Assembly: GCF_005796225.1 (NCBI RefSeq)
Contig: NZ_VAHO01000006.1
Span: 62,001 to 126,000 of the forward strand
Direction of reading: 5' to 3'
From: Pseudarthrobacter sp. NamE5
GTDB lineage: Bacteria; Actinomycetota; Actinomycetes; Actinomycetales; Micrococcaceae
DNA length: 64,000 nucleotides
Below are positions 40,585 to 48,488 of the stretch, piece by piece. The notes under the pieces were generated by a model. It was not told the origin of the DNA and made no database searches. It saw only the letters and a program-made list of their open reading frames with translations. A program made the position numbers and the translations under genes. The stretch's first letter is position 1, and the number at the start of each line of letters is the position of its first letter.

Positions 40585-41625
40585 TCAGTTGAGCGCAACC
40601 AGGAGCATCTGGCTGGTGCCGGGGATACACGTCTGCAGTACCGCGCGGGGGAAGCCGCCGAAAACCGCAATGACGTCGTTGGTGGTCCCCGGGTTGGGTA
40701 CCTGCCCGCGGGCTGTGACTGTGTAAGTCCCGTAGCCTGGGATGCTCACTGTCTCACCCACGCCGATGCCGGAGAATCGGGCCCAGCCACCGCAGAAGTC
40801 ATGCTCCGTGATGAAGAGCGAGTAACCGTCGATGGGCGTGTAGTGGATCGGCCCGATGCAGGCATCAACCATGGCCTGGCCGCCGGCGCCTGCAACGTAG
40901 ATGGTGCGGACCGCCGGAGCTGCCTGGACGGCGGCTGGAGCAGGTACCGGGGCGGCAGCCGGAGCCGGGGCTGCAGCCGGTGCCGGGGCTGCAGCCGCTG
41001 CTGGGACAGGAGCCGGGGCAGGGGCGGCAGGCGCCGGTACCGCAACTGGCGGACCGGTCAGCACCAGCGTCTGGCCGGGAACGATGATGCTGTAATGGCT
41101 AAGCCCGTTCGCCCCCAGCATGGCAATCATGTCCACCCCATACCGGGCAGCAATCGCACCGACGGTATCTCCCGGAACCACCGTGTAAAGGTTCGGGTCA
41201 CCTGCAGGTGCAGTTACAGGTTCGGGGACAGCTTCAGGTGCCGGGGGTGCCGGTGCAGCGGGTGTTTCGGGTGCGGGCGCCGCAGCGTCGGGAACGGCTG
41301 CGGCAGGAGCGGCGGCAGCAGGCGCTTCAGCTCCAGGCACGGCCTGCGGCGGCGCTGGTTCGCCGTCCGGATCGGAGGCAGCGCCCGGTTCTGCAGATGC
41401 GGCGGCGCCGGAAACCTGGCCGGCCGTCGTCGTGCCGTCACTCAGGGAAGCCGGGGGAACCGCCAAGGCTCCAACACCGACTGCCGCCACCACGGCGGCA
41501 GTGGCCATGCCGGCCCATAGCTTGTTGCTGATGGCGGCTTTCCCGGCTGCGAGGTCGAGCCGTGGTTCATCGGTGGCGAAGCTCCTGCTGGGGGGTTCGG
41601 GCGAGTTGACGTATGGCTGGTTCAT
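40585..41625 (-). CDS. LysM protein with a sortase-like C-terminal domain
   Basis: A 346-residue exported, membrane-anchored protein. Residues 1-35 are cytoplasmic; one membrane segment follows (LWAGMATAAVVAAVGVGALA). After an Ala/Pro-rich linker comes a LysM peptidoglycan-binding domain (about 143-187, LYTVVPGDTVGAIAARYGVD). A second Ala/Pro-rich linker leads to a final 100-residue domain. That domain carries ITEHDFCGGWARFSGIGVGE and LQTCIPGTSQMLLVAL, the order of the sortase His and TC motifs. The Arg that follows Cys in active sortases is not evident, so it may be inactive or altered. This domain call is my inference. ATG at 41625 has an AGGA site. Confidence 0.75.
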   Translation of the reverse strand: MNQPYVNSPEPPSRSFATDEPRLDLAAGKAAISNKLWAGMATAAVVAAVGVGALAVPPASLSDGTTTAGQVSGAAASAEPGAASDPDGEPAPPQAVPGAEAPAAAAPAAAVPDAAAPAPETPAAPAPPAPEAVPEPVTAPAGDPNLYTVVPGDTVGAIAARYGVDMIAMLGANGLSHYSIIVPGQTLVLTGPPVAVPAPAAPAPAPVPAAAAAPAPAAAPAPAAAPVPAPAAVQAAPAVRTIYVAGAGGQAMVDACIGPIHYTPIDGYSLFITEHDFCGGWARFSGIGVGETVSIPGYGTYTVTARGQVPNPGTTNDVIAVFGGFPRAVLQTCIPGTSQMLLVALN

Positions 41626-41978
41626 GGGTGGCCCATCCTGGTTCGGCCCCGCAGGCCGGTGCAGCGGGCGCCGGCAGGCAGGACGGATCAAGGGAAAGAC
41701 GCCCGTTGCCCCGCCCAAGAGCGGGGCCGCAACGAGGGACGCCTGATGGAGGCATCCGCATACCCAGAAAATACGGAGGCTCCGCAAGGAGACGGGCACC
41801 CGGGAAGCCACTCCGGGGAACCGCCAGCGCGTGTTTCGTCCTAGGAATTAGAGTCTAGGAAGTCCGTGCGGCGAACAGCACCAGTAGGCATTACCCGAAT
41901 ATTTCAGCGGGATACTCAGCGGGGCGGAACCGGCTACGCAAGAGTGCGGAGCCCGATACCTGCCCGGAGGGCAAGGAG
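41626..41978 (-). promoter_or_regulatory. Structured leader region upstream of the LysM gene
   Basis: No gene. Reading the minus strand, a possible -10 box TAGACT (41852-41857) precedes about 220 nt with a GTTGC..CCCCGC hairpin (41705-41733) and a second hairpin at 41738-41756 that closes with a G-U pair. I could not match it to a known riboswitch class. The rest, toward 41978, is the tail side of the potassium channel gene and appears featureless. Confidence 0.4.
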
Positions 41979-42710
41979 CTAGAGCGTTCGCCGTTCCTGG
42001 AGTCCGGCGACCTCCCGGCGGAGCGCGGCGATTTCAGCCACGAGTTCCGCCACCTCAGCCCTAATGGGTTCTTCGGCGTCGGCCACTGCTTCAGCGGTGT
42101 CCTCAACCCGCTGGACCAGCCAGGATGCGATGGATGCGGTAACCACGCCCAGGACCGCGATACCGCTCATCATCAGTGCCGCTGCCACCATGCGGCCGAT
42201 CGCAGTCACCGGATACATGTCGCCGTAACCAACGGTGGTGATGGTGGTCATGGCCCACCACAATGCATCACCAAAGGTGACGATCTTGGCGTCCGGGGCG
42301 GACTGCTCCACGTCCAGGACGGCCAGGGCGCCAACAAAGACCAGCATGGCGGCGGAACCGACAACGTAAGTGACCACGCGTCCCCTGAGCGTGTCCCCAA
42401 GGGTACGGTGCAGGACGGCCAGCAGTGTGACCAGGCGCAGTAGGCGCAGCGGCCGGAAGAGTGGCACGGCCACGATGACGAGTTCGTGCAGGTTGCGGAT
42501 GAACCAGCTGCCGCGGGCCGGGGCAAGCCACAGGTTGGCCAGGTAGTCCAGGGCAAAGATGCCCCAGGTTGCCCACATGATGGCTTCGAGCCAGACAGCG
42601 GCGCCGCCTTCCAGCCTGCCGATCACCTGCCACGCGTACGCACCCAGGAACACGAGTGCCGTCACCGTCAGTGGCCAGTCCGCCAGGTCCCGGTAGCGTT
42701 GTTGGGTCAT
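41979..42710 (-). CDS. Voltage-gated-type potassium channel family protein
   Basis: A 243-residue inner-membrane channel subunit. Its six hydrophobic segments include an Arg-rich S4-like stretch (FRPLRLLRLVTLLAVLHR). The pore loop with the selectivity filter TTVGYGD follows near residue 170. The C-terminal 45 residues form a charged coiled coil (ADAEEPIRAEVAELVAEIAA) for tetramerisation. No nucleotide-binding or RCK domain is present. TAGGAT at 42718-42723 lies 7 nt before the ATG with no Shine-Dalgarno, so the transcript is probably leaderless. It is divergent from the thioesterase gene. Confidence 0.92.
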   Translation of the reverse strand: MTQQRYRDLADWPLTVTALVFLGAYAWQVIGRLEGGAAVWLEAIMWATWGIFALDYLANLWLAPARGSWFIRNLHELVIVAVPLFRPLRLLRLVTLLAVLHRTLGDTLRGRVVTYVVGSAAMLVFVGALAVLDVEQSAPDAKIVTFGDALWWAMTTITTVGYGDMYPVTAIGRMVAAALMMSGIAVLGVVTASIASWLVQRVEDTAEAVADAEEPIRAEVAELVAEIAALRREVAGLQERRTL

Positions 42711-42769
42711 GCGGGAAATCCTACTGGGCGGGGGCGGATCCCTCGCCGGACAGGCATGTTACTGGCCGG

Positions 42770-42781
42770 TAGCATAGGGGG
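42770..42781 (+). promoter_or_regulatory. Leaderless -10 box of the thioesterase gene
   Basis: TAGCAT (42770-42775) is 6 nt from the ATG at 42782. The G-run between them is too close to the ATG to work as a Shine-Dalgarno. Confidence 0.55.
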
Positions 42782-43336
42782 ATGCACCTGCTGCTGAGAA
42801 CCCTCCTTATGCTGTTCCGCTCATCCCGCCGGCCGCAGCTCACCGTTTGGGACAGTAGCTCCCTTTCGCTGAGGGTCCTGCCCACTGACATCGACATTGC
42901 GCTGCACGTCAACAACGGCATGTACCTGTCCCTGATGGATCTGGGCCGGTTCGACCTGATGGTGCGCAGCGGAGTATGGAAGCGGATGCGCCGGCGCGGC
43001 TGGGGGCCGGTCGTGGCAGGCGAGACCATCGCCTTCCGCAGGTCCCTGCAGCTGTGGCAGCACTACACCATCGAAACCCGGATCATCGGCCTGGATGCCA
43101 AGGCCATCTTCTTCGAGCAGCGCATGGTGGCCGACGGCGAGATCTACGCCCGTGCCTACATCGCCACCCGGCTGGTCAGCAAAGGGCGGCCCGTCAGCCA
43201 GGAGGAGATCCTGCGGGAGTTCGGCGAACCGCCGGCGGACCTGGTGCTTCCGGAGTGGATCCACGAGTGGCGGGCGGCCAATTCCCTGCCGGGCAGCCGG
43301 ACGCCGGCGCCGCATACCTGGGAAGCCAGTGCCTGA
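42782..43336 (+). CDS. Acyl-CoA thioesterase (hot-dog fold, 4HBT/THEM6-like)
   Basis: A 184-residue cytoplasmic hot-dog protein. The DIDIALHVNNGMYLSLMDLG block (near residue 37) corresponds to the 4HBT active-site helix, where an Asp/Asn and the HVNN motif are conserved. FFEQRMVADGEIYARAYIAT is the central strand. Substrate is unknown; short- or medium-chain acyl-CoA is usual. The C-terminal 25 residues are Pro-rich. The transcript is predicted leaderless from TAGCAT at 42770. The next gene, thioredoxin, starts 108 nt downstream with its own promoter. Confidence 0.85.
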   Translation: MHLLLRTLLMLFRSSRRPQLTVWDSSSLSLRVLPTDIDIALHVNNGMYLSLMDLGRFDLMVRSGVWKRMRRRGWGPVVAGETIAFRRSLQLWQHYTIETRIIGLDAKAIFFEQRMVADGEIYARAYIATRLVSKGRPVSQEEILREFGEPPADLVLPEWIHEWRAANSLPGSRTPAPHTWEASA

Positions 43337-43431
43337 AGGCTCGTCCTCTGCAGCCGGAAGCGCCGGTTATTCCCGATGACGCGGGCAGCGAACAAAGGCC
43401 GCTGCGGGGCGACATCCCCGGGCATGACGCG

Positions 43432-43443
43432 TAGCGTGGACAC
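43432..43443 (+). promoter_or_regulatory. Leaderless -10 box of the thioredoxin gene
   Basis: TAGCGT (43432-43437) lies 6 nt before the ATG at 43444; no Shine-Dalgarno. Confidence 0.55.
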
Positions 43444-43869
43444 ATGGCTACCCTTGACATCACAGGTGAACAGTTCGCATCCACGATCGAAGGCAACGAC
43501 ATGGTCCTGGTGGATTTCTGGGCAGAGTGGTGCGGCCCCTGCAAGCAGTTCGGCCCCACATACTCTGCTGTTTCCGAGAAGCACCCGGATGTCCTTTTCA
43601 CCAAGGTGGACACCGAGGCCGAGCAGCAGCTCGCCGCGGAGGCGGGCATCACGTCCATCCCCACCCTGATGGCTTTCCGCGAAAAGGTGCTGGTTTTCTC
43701 GCAGCCCGGCGCATTGAACGCCCAGCAGCTTGAACAGGTGGTGGACGCCGTGAAGGCCCTGGACATGGAGGAAGTCCACGCACACGTGGCACGCCAGCGG
43801 GAGGAAGCTGCAGCCGCTGCCGGCAAGCAGGCCGGTCCGCAGGACGGAACGCAAATTCCCGACCTCTGA
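43444..43869 (+). CDS. Thioredoxin
   Basis: A 141-residue cytoplasmic thioredoxin. The redox motif WCGPC (Cys30, Cys33) follows VLVDFWAE, and the cis-Pro is in TSIPTLMAF near residue 75. A roughly 30-residue charged, Ala/Gln-rich extension (HVARQREEAAAAAGKQAG) goes beyond the classical 105-110-residue fold, a variant common in Arthrobacter relatives. It serves as a general disulfide reductant. Reductase (TrxB) is not nearby. A terminator at 43902 separates it from the convergent monooxygenase gene. Confidence 0.93.
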   Translation: MATLDITGEQFASTIEGNDMVLVDFWAEWCGPCKQFGPTYSAVSEKHPDVLFTKVDTEAEQQLAAEAGITSIPTLMAFREKVLVFSQPGALNAQQLEQVVDAVKALDMEEVHAHVARQREEAAAAAGKQAGPQDGTQIPDL

Positions 43870-43901
43870 ACCCGGAGGTCTGTTCTTCCCTTAACCAAAA
43901 C

Positions 43902-43932
43902 TGCGGGACGTCCCCACTGGGGATGTCCCGCA
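43902..43932. terminator. Bidirectional terminator downstream of thioredoxin
   Basis: TGCGGGACGTCCCC (43902-43915) pairs with GGGGATGTCCCGCA (43919-43932) around ACT, one G-T pair, between convergent stops. Confidence 0.82.
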
Positions 43933-43949
43933 ATTCTGCTTAAGCGGCT

Positions 43950-44228
43950 TTAGATGCGTTCCACCTTGACAGGCTCGGCCAGCAGGGCGCTCAGGGACTC
44001 GTTCAGGTCCTGGACAGCGATGCCCTTGGAATGCTTGGCAAGGTCCTCCTCCGATGCCCACTGCTCGGTGAGGACCAGCTTTTCCTCCGTAACCTCCGTC
44101 AGTTCGTAGCGGATGCAGCCCGGCTCGTTCACCACCTCGTCGATGGCGATTTCCAGGGCCAGCTTCACGCGGAAGAACTCGCCGTCATTGGGGATGAACG
44201 TTGCCTGCAGGTCAATCGGTGCACTCAT
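43950..44228 (-). CDS. Antibiotic biosynthesis monooxygenase (ABM/YgiN-like) family protein
   Basis: A 92-residue ferredoxin-like dimeric protein of the ABM family. Typical pieces are DGEFFRVKLALEIAIDEVVN, NEPGCIRYELTEV and LVLTEQWASEEDLAKHSKG. Family members include quinol monooxygenases and haem-degrading enzymes, but many are of unknown function; there is no cofactor motif. It ends beside the thioredoxin terminator. The start ATG at 44228 has a weak ribosome-binding site. It lies 45 nt upstream of nothing on its own strand and is not clearly operonic with the glycosylase gene, which ends at 44274. Confidence 0.85.
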   Translation of the reverse strand: MSAPIDLQATFIPNDGEFFRVKLALEIAIDEVVNEPGCIRYELTEVTEEKLVLTEQWASEEDLAKHSKGIAVQDLNESLSALLAEPVKVERI

Positions 44229-44273
44229 GGGTCTCAGAATACCGGCCCTTGGGGCGGGTCCTTGACGGACGCT

Positions 44274-45266
44274 TCAGTGCCGGCGGTGGTCCTGGATGGT
44301 CATCCGCGGCCCGAACGTCGGCTTGCGGAAGCCGCTGGCCTGGATCATCCGGACCACCCGCTGACGGTGTCCCTTCCACGGCTCCAGCAGCCGCAGCATG
44401 CCGGCGTCATCCGTCCGGCGGCCCGTCAGCGCTGCCCCTACATAGGCCGCAAGGTGGTAGTCGCCCACGGAAACCGAGTCCGGGCAGCCGTGGGTCCGCT
44501 GCACCACTTCCGCTGCCGTCCAGATTCCAATGCCGGGGATGGCCTGCATTTTCGCGGCCGCCTCAGTAGCCGGCAGCGCTGCCAGCCGTTCAAGCGCGAC
44601 GGCGGAGCGCAGCGCCCGCATGACCGTCGCCGAGCGCTGCGGACCCACTCCTGCCTTGTGCCATTCCCAGCTGGGCACCTGCAACCACTGCCCGGCCGTG
44701 AGTGGCAGCAAAAGGTGCGCGGGCGCCAGCGACCCCGCCTGCGGCGCGGGCGTTCCGTAACGGTGCGTGAGGTAACGGTAGGCGCGGCGCGCTTCAATCA
44801 CCGTTACTTTCTGTTCCAAAACGATCGGGACGAGCTGGTCCACCACCCGTCCGCTGGCCGGAAGCCGCACCGCCAGGCTGCGCCGCCGGGCTTCCCGGAC
44901 CATACGCGGAAGGGTGGCGTGGAATGCAGGTTCGTCGAATTCCTGCCAGTCGTCACCCGACCCCAGTAACCGCGGCACCGCACGCACCGCGGCCGCGGCG
45001 CCCGGGCCCCACGCCTGGACATCCACCCGGTGCTCCAATTCGGAACCCCCCGCGGGAGTGAGCCGCAGCGTCACCGGCCCGTCCGGCGTCGTAAAGGCGT
45101 TCCAAATGACGCCGCCCTGGACGCAGAAGGACGGATCGCTGTTGCCGCGCAGGAGCGGGCCCAGCGTTCTGCCCAGATCGTAAGGGCCGCCCGGATACCA
45201 GCGCAGGGATGCGTCTGCGGCGGCTGCCAGCCGGGGAGGTGCCGCTGCGATCGTCATGTCCTCCAT
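44274..45266 (-). CDS. DNA-3-methyladenine glycosylase, AlkA-type (HhH-GPD)
   Basis: A roughly 330-residue base-excision repair glycosylase removing alkylated purines. The helix-hairpin-helix is AKMQAIPGIGIWTAAEVV, and the catalytic Asp follows in SVSVGDYHLAAYVG, with the family spacing. An N-terminal AlkA-type beta domain is suggested by RWYPGGPYDLGRTLGPL and WNAFTTPDGPVTLRL. Start is uncertain: ATG at 45266 and ATG at 45257 are both plausible, and the open frame extends further. No Ada or other alkylation-response gene is adjacent. Confidence 0.85.
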   Translation of the reverse strand: MEDMTIAAAPPRLAAAADASLRWYPGGPYDLGRTLGPLLRGNSDPSFCVQGGVIWNAFTTPDGPVTLRLTPAGGSELEHRVDVQAWGPGAAAAVRAVPRLLGSGDDWQEFDEPAFHATLPRMVREARRRSLAVRLPASGRVVDQLVPIVLEQKVTVIEARRAYRYLTHRYGTPAPQAGSLAPAHLLLPLTAGQWLQVPSWEWHKAGVGPQRSATVMRALRSAVALERLAALPATEAAAKMQAIPGIGIWTAAEVVQRTHGCPDSVSVGDYHLAAYVGAALTGRRTDDAGMLRLLEPWKGHRQRVVRMIQASGFRKPTFGPRMTIQDHRRH

Positions 45267-45338
45267 CGTCCCACGGCGGGCCGACAATACGTCCGCAAAC
45301 CTTTTGGCCGGGCCCTTAATCCGGGCGGTCCGGGGGAC

Positions 45339-45344
45339 TACAAT
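45339..45344 (+). promoter_or_regulatory. Promoter of the VOC-protein gene
   Basis: TACAAT (45339-45344) with TTAATC 17 nt upstream (45316-45321). The start of transcription falls at about 45351, next to a GTG at 45352 that could open a 19-codon leader frame overlapping the VOC start. Confidence 0.5.
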
Positions 45345-45398
45345 CCCAGGTGTGGCGCGGGGCGTCCGCGCCTTCCCTCGAGAATCCAGGAGAGCGCA

Positions 45399-45806
45399 AT
45401 GGGTGGAGTAGTGCATTTCGAAATTCCGGCGGACGATCAGGAACGGGCCAGGAAGTTTTACCGGGAGGCCCTCGGCTGGCGGGTGGAACCAGTCCCGGGA
45501 ATGGACTACAACATGGTGATCACTACCCCCATGGACGAGGCGACCGGCCAGCCCACAACAGCGGGCGCCATCAACGGTGGCATGATGGCCCGGGATGGGG
45601 AAATCACCAACCCTGTCATCACGGTGGACGTTCCGGACATCGACGCAACCTTGAAGACCGTGGAACAGCTTGGCGGCTCAGTGGTAATGCCCAAGAACGA
45701 AATCCCTGGCATGGGGTATTTCGCCTACTTCAAGGATCCGGAAAACAACGTCATGGGACTCTGGGAAAACCTTCCCGCCGAGCAGACGGGGCAGGCCCGC
45801 GAGTAG
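45399..45806 (+). CDS. VOC (glyoxalase/bleomycin-resistance fold) family protein
   Basis: A 135-residue protein with two betaalphabetabetabeta modules of the vicinal oxygen chelate superfamily. It reads VVHFEIPADDQERARKFYRE at the N-terminus and GYFAYFKDPENNVMGLWEN at the C-terminus; His6 and Glu near 127 are at classical metal positions. It resembles the 27 kDa antigen/CFP30B branch. Activity is unknown. An AGGAGAG site precedes the ATG. It is 31 nt before the cystathionine beta-synthase gene, which has its own -10 box. Confidence 0.87.
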   Translation: MGGVVHFEIPADDQERARKFYREALGWRVEPVPGMDYNMVITTPMDEATGQPTTAGAINGGMMARDGEITNPVITVDVPDIDATLKTVEQLGGSVVMPKNEIPGMGYFAYFKDPENNVMGLWENLPAEQTGQARE

Positions 45807-45824
45807 CTTCCGGCATTGAAGCGG

Positions 45825-45837
45825 TAGCTTTGTATCT
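45825..45837 (+). promoter_or_regulatory. Leaderless -10 box of the cystathionine beta-synthase gene
   Basis: TAGCTT (45825-45830) lies 7 nt before the ATG at 45838 and there is no Shine-Dalgarno. Confidence 0.5.
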
Positions 45838-47223
45838 ATGAAGTATGCCCAGTCCATCCTGGACCTCATCGGCAACACCCCGCTCATCAAACTCAACCAC
45901 GTGACCGAGGGCCTCAAGGCCACCGTCCTGGTGAAACTGGAGTATCTGAACCCGGGCGGGTCCATTAAGGACCGCATCGCTGCCCAGATGATCGAGGACG
46001 CCGAGCGTGAAGGGAAGCTGCAGCCCGGAGGCACTATTGTCGAACCCACCTCAGGCAACACCGGCGTAGGCCTGGCCCTGGTGGCCCAGCAAAAGGGCTA
46101 CAAGTGCGTGTTCGTGGTCCCGGACAAAGTGGGCGAAGACAAGCGCGCCGTGCTGCAGGCCTATGGCGCCGAGGTTGTGGTCACGCCTACCTCCGTTCCG
46201 CCGGACAGTCCGCAAAGCTACTACGGCGTTTCGGACCGGATCACCCGGGAGACCCCCGGTGCCTTTAAACCGGACCAGTTTTCCAACCCGGCGGCGCCCG
46301 GCAGCCACTACAGGACCACAGGCCCGGAGATCTGGCGCGACACCGACGGCAGGGTCACCCACTGCGTCATTGGAGCCGGCACCGGCGGCACCATCACCGG
46401 TACAGGCCGCTACCTCAAGGAGGTCTCGGCTGACAGGCAGGAGTCCGACGGCGGCGTGGTCCGGATCATCGGCGCGGACCCCGAGGGTTCGGTCTACTCC
46501 GGCGGCACGGGACGACCGTACTTCGTGGAGGGTGTGGGGGAGGACATGTGGCCGGCGAACTACGACAAGTCAGTCCCGGACCAGGTCATCGCCGTCAGCG
46601 ACGCTGACTCCTTCGCCATGACCCGCCGCCTTGCCCGCGAGGAGGGCCTCCTGGTGGGCGGCTCGTCCGGCATGGCTGTGGTGGCTGCGCTGCAGGCGGC
46701 CAGGGACCTCCCGGAAAGTGCCGTCGTCGTCGTCATCCTGCCGGATTCGGGCCGCGGCTACCTGGCCAAGATCTTTAACGACCAGTGGATGCGCTCCTAC
46801 GGTTTCCTCTCCGGCGGCGAGGAAACGTCCGTGGGCGAGGTCATCAAGTCCAAGACCGGCGAACTTCCGGACCTGGTGCACATCCACCCGAACGAGTCCG
46901 TCCGGGACGTCATCAACATCATGAACGAGTTCGGCGTCAGCCACATTCCGGTCCTGTCCCAGGAGCCGCCGGTGGTCATGGGCGAAGTCCTCGGTGCGGT
47001 GGACGAGCGCACCCTGACCGCCAAGCTGTTCCGCGGCGAGGCCAGGCTCACGGACAAGATCTCCGAGCACATGGGGCCCAAACTGCCCGTGATCGGATCA
47101 CTGGAAACCATCTCAGCTGCCAGGGAACTGCTCTCGGATGTGGACACCGTCATGGTCACGTTCGTCGGCGCGCCCGTTGGCATCCTCACCCGGCACGACC
47201 TGCTCGCCTACCTCAGCAACTAA
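45838..47223 (+). CDS. cbs: Cystathionine beta-synthase
   Basis: A 461-residue PLP enzyme condensing serine (or O-acetylserine) with homocysteine to give cystathionine. The PLP Lys is in LNPGGSIKDRIAAQM near residue 44. Phosphate loop TSGNTGVGLALVA is near 62, and the second Gly loop GAGTGGTITGTGRYL near 179. Residues 335-461 carry a CBS-domain pair (VRDVINIMNEFGVSHIPVLS, and AARELLSDVDTVMVTFVGAP). It has no N-terminal haem domain. It is followed after 9 nt by the gamma-synthase/lyase gene, forming a transsulfuration operon. Confidence 0.95.
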   Translation: MKYAQSILDLIGNTPLIKLNHVTEGLKATVLVKLEYLNPGGSIKDRIAAQMIEDAEREGKLQPGGTIVEPTSGNTGVGLALVAQQKGYKCVFVVPDKVGEDKRAVLQAYGAEVVVTPTSVPPDSPQSYYGVSDRITRETPGAFKPDQFSNPAAPGSHYRTTGPEIWRDTDGRVTHCVIGAGTGGTITGTGRYLKEVSADRQESDGGVVRIIGADPEGSVYSGGTGRPYFVEGVGEDMWPANYDKSVPDQVIAVSDADSFAMTRRLAREEGLLVGGSSGMAVVAALQAARDLPESAVVVVILPDSGRGYLAKIFNDQWMRSYGFLSGGEETSVGEVIKSKTGELPDLVHIHPNESVRDVINIMNEFGVSHIPVLSQEPPVVMGEVLGAVDERTLTAKLFRGEARLTDKISEHMGPKLPVIGSLETISAARELLSDVDTVMVTFVGAPVGILTRHDLLAYLSN

Positions 47224-47232
47224 AGGAGCACC

Positions 47233-48396
47233 ATGTCCTTGTCCGGAAACCAAGGCTTCAACACCCGTGCCGTCCACGCCGGGCAGGATTTCGAGCCGCG
47301 AACCGGTGCCGTGGTCCCGCCCGTGCACTTCGCCACCACCTACGCGCAGGACGGCATCGGCGGCCTCCGCGAAGGGTATGAGTACAGCCGCGGCGGCAAC
47401 CCCACCCGCGACGCACTGCAGGAACAGCTGGCCGCGCTGGAGCTGGGTACACATGCCTTCAGCTTTGGCTCCGGCCTTGCGGCGGAGGACTCCCTCATCC
47501 GTGCCCTGGCCGCCCCGGGCGACCACATCGTACTGGGCAACGACGCGTACGGCGGCACCTACCGGTTGATCAGCCGCGTGCTCGGCCCGTGGGGGATCGG
47601 CAACACCCCGGTGGACATGGCCAACCTGGACACTGTCCGGCAGGCCGTGGCCGCCAACCAGGCCCGTCTGCTCTGGGTGGAGACCCCGTCCAACCCGCTG
47701 ATGAAGATCACGGACATCGCGGCGCTCGCGGAGATCGCGCACGACGCCGGGGCCCTCCTGGTCGTCGACAACACCTTCGCGTCCCCCTACCTGCAGACCC
47801 CGCTCGCCCTGGGCGCCGACGTCGTGGTCCACTCCACCACCAAGTACATCGGAGGGCACTCGGACGTGGTGGGCGGTGCCGTGGTGGTCAAGGACGCGGA
47901 GCTGGCAGAGAAGATCAGCTTCCTCCAGTTCGCCGTGGGCGCCGTTTCAGGTCCGATGGATGCCTTCCTTACCACCCGCGGACTCAAGACGCTGGGCGTC
48001 CGGATGGACCGGCACAGCCTGAACGGCCAGGCCGTGGCCGAGTGGCTGCTCGAGCGCCCCGAGGTTGAAAGCGTCCTCTACCCTGGCCTGCCATCACATC
48101 CGGGGCACGAGCTGGCGAAGAAGCAGATGCGGAATTTTGGCGGCATGGTGTCGGTGCAGTTCAAGGGCGGCGAGGCTGCTGCGCGGAAGGTGGCCGAGTC
48201 CACGAAAGTGTTCATGCTGGCGGAGTCCCTCGGCGGCATCGAGTCGCTGATGAACTACCCGTCCGAGATGACGCATGCGTCCGTCAAGGGCACCGAACTG
48301 GCGGTTCCGGTCAACCTGCTCCGCCTCTCCTGCGGCATCGAGGACGTAGAGGACCTGGTCGCGGACCTGGAGCAGGCCTTCACCTCGATCCCGTAG
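47233..48396 (+). CDS. metB: Cystathionine gamma-synthase/gamma-lyase
   Basis: A 387-residue fold-type I PLP enzyme of the Cys/Met metabolism family. Blocks are FNTRAVHAGQDFEPRTGAVV, EYSRGGNPTRDALQEQLAAL, LLVVDNTFASPYLQTPLALG and the Schiff-base Lys in VVHSTTKYIGGHSDVVGG near residue 202. Members either make cystathionine (MetB) or split it to cysteine (MccB/Cth). The pairing with cystathionine beta-synthase suggests homocysteine-to-cysteine conversion, so lyase activity is as likely as synthase. AAAGGAG precedes the ATG. It is in an operon with cbs. Confidence 0.93.
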   Translation: MSLSGNQGFNTRAVHAGQDFEPRTGAVVPPVHFATTYAQDGIGGLREGYEYSRGGNPTRDALQEQLAALELGTHAFSFGSGLAAEDSLIRALAAPGDHIVLGNDAYGGTYRLISRVLGPWGIGNTPVDMANLDTVRQAVAANQARLLWVETPSNPLMKITDIAALAEIAHDAGALLVVDNTFASPYLQTPLALGADVVVHSTTKYIGGHSDVVGGAVVVKDAELAEKISFLQFAVGAVSGPMDAFLTTRGLKTLGVRMDRHSLNGQAVAEWLLERPEVESVLYPGLPSHPGHELAKKQMRNFGGMVSVQFKGGEAAARKVAESTKVFMLAESLGGIESLMNYPSEMTHASVKGTELAVPVNLLRLSCGIEDVEDLVADLEQAFTSIP

Positions 48397-48476
48397 TTGC
48401 CCCGGGAGAGGCGCGTCATGGCGATGATGGCGGCCAGGACTGCCATGAAGTGAGGACCCGCGGTTTGTGCGGCCGC

Positions 48477-48488
48477 TAGGCTGTTCGG
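48477..48488 (+). promoter_or_regulatory. Leaderless -10 box of the SDR gene
   Basis: TAGGCT (48477-48482) lies 6 nt before the ATG at 48489; no Shine-Dalgarno. Confidence 0.55.

Noticed and set aside
41640..41870. c-di-AMP (ydaO/yuaA) riboswitch ahead of the LysM gene
   Set aside because: Context is suggestive, but the conserved blocks of that class could not be found in the leader.
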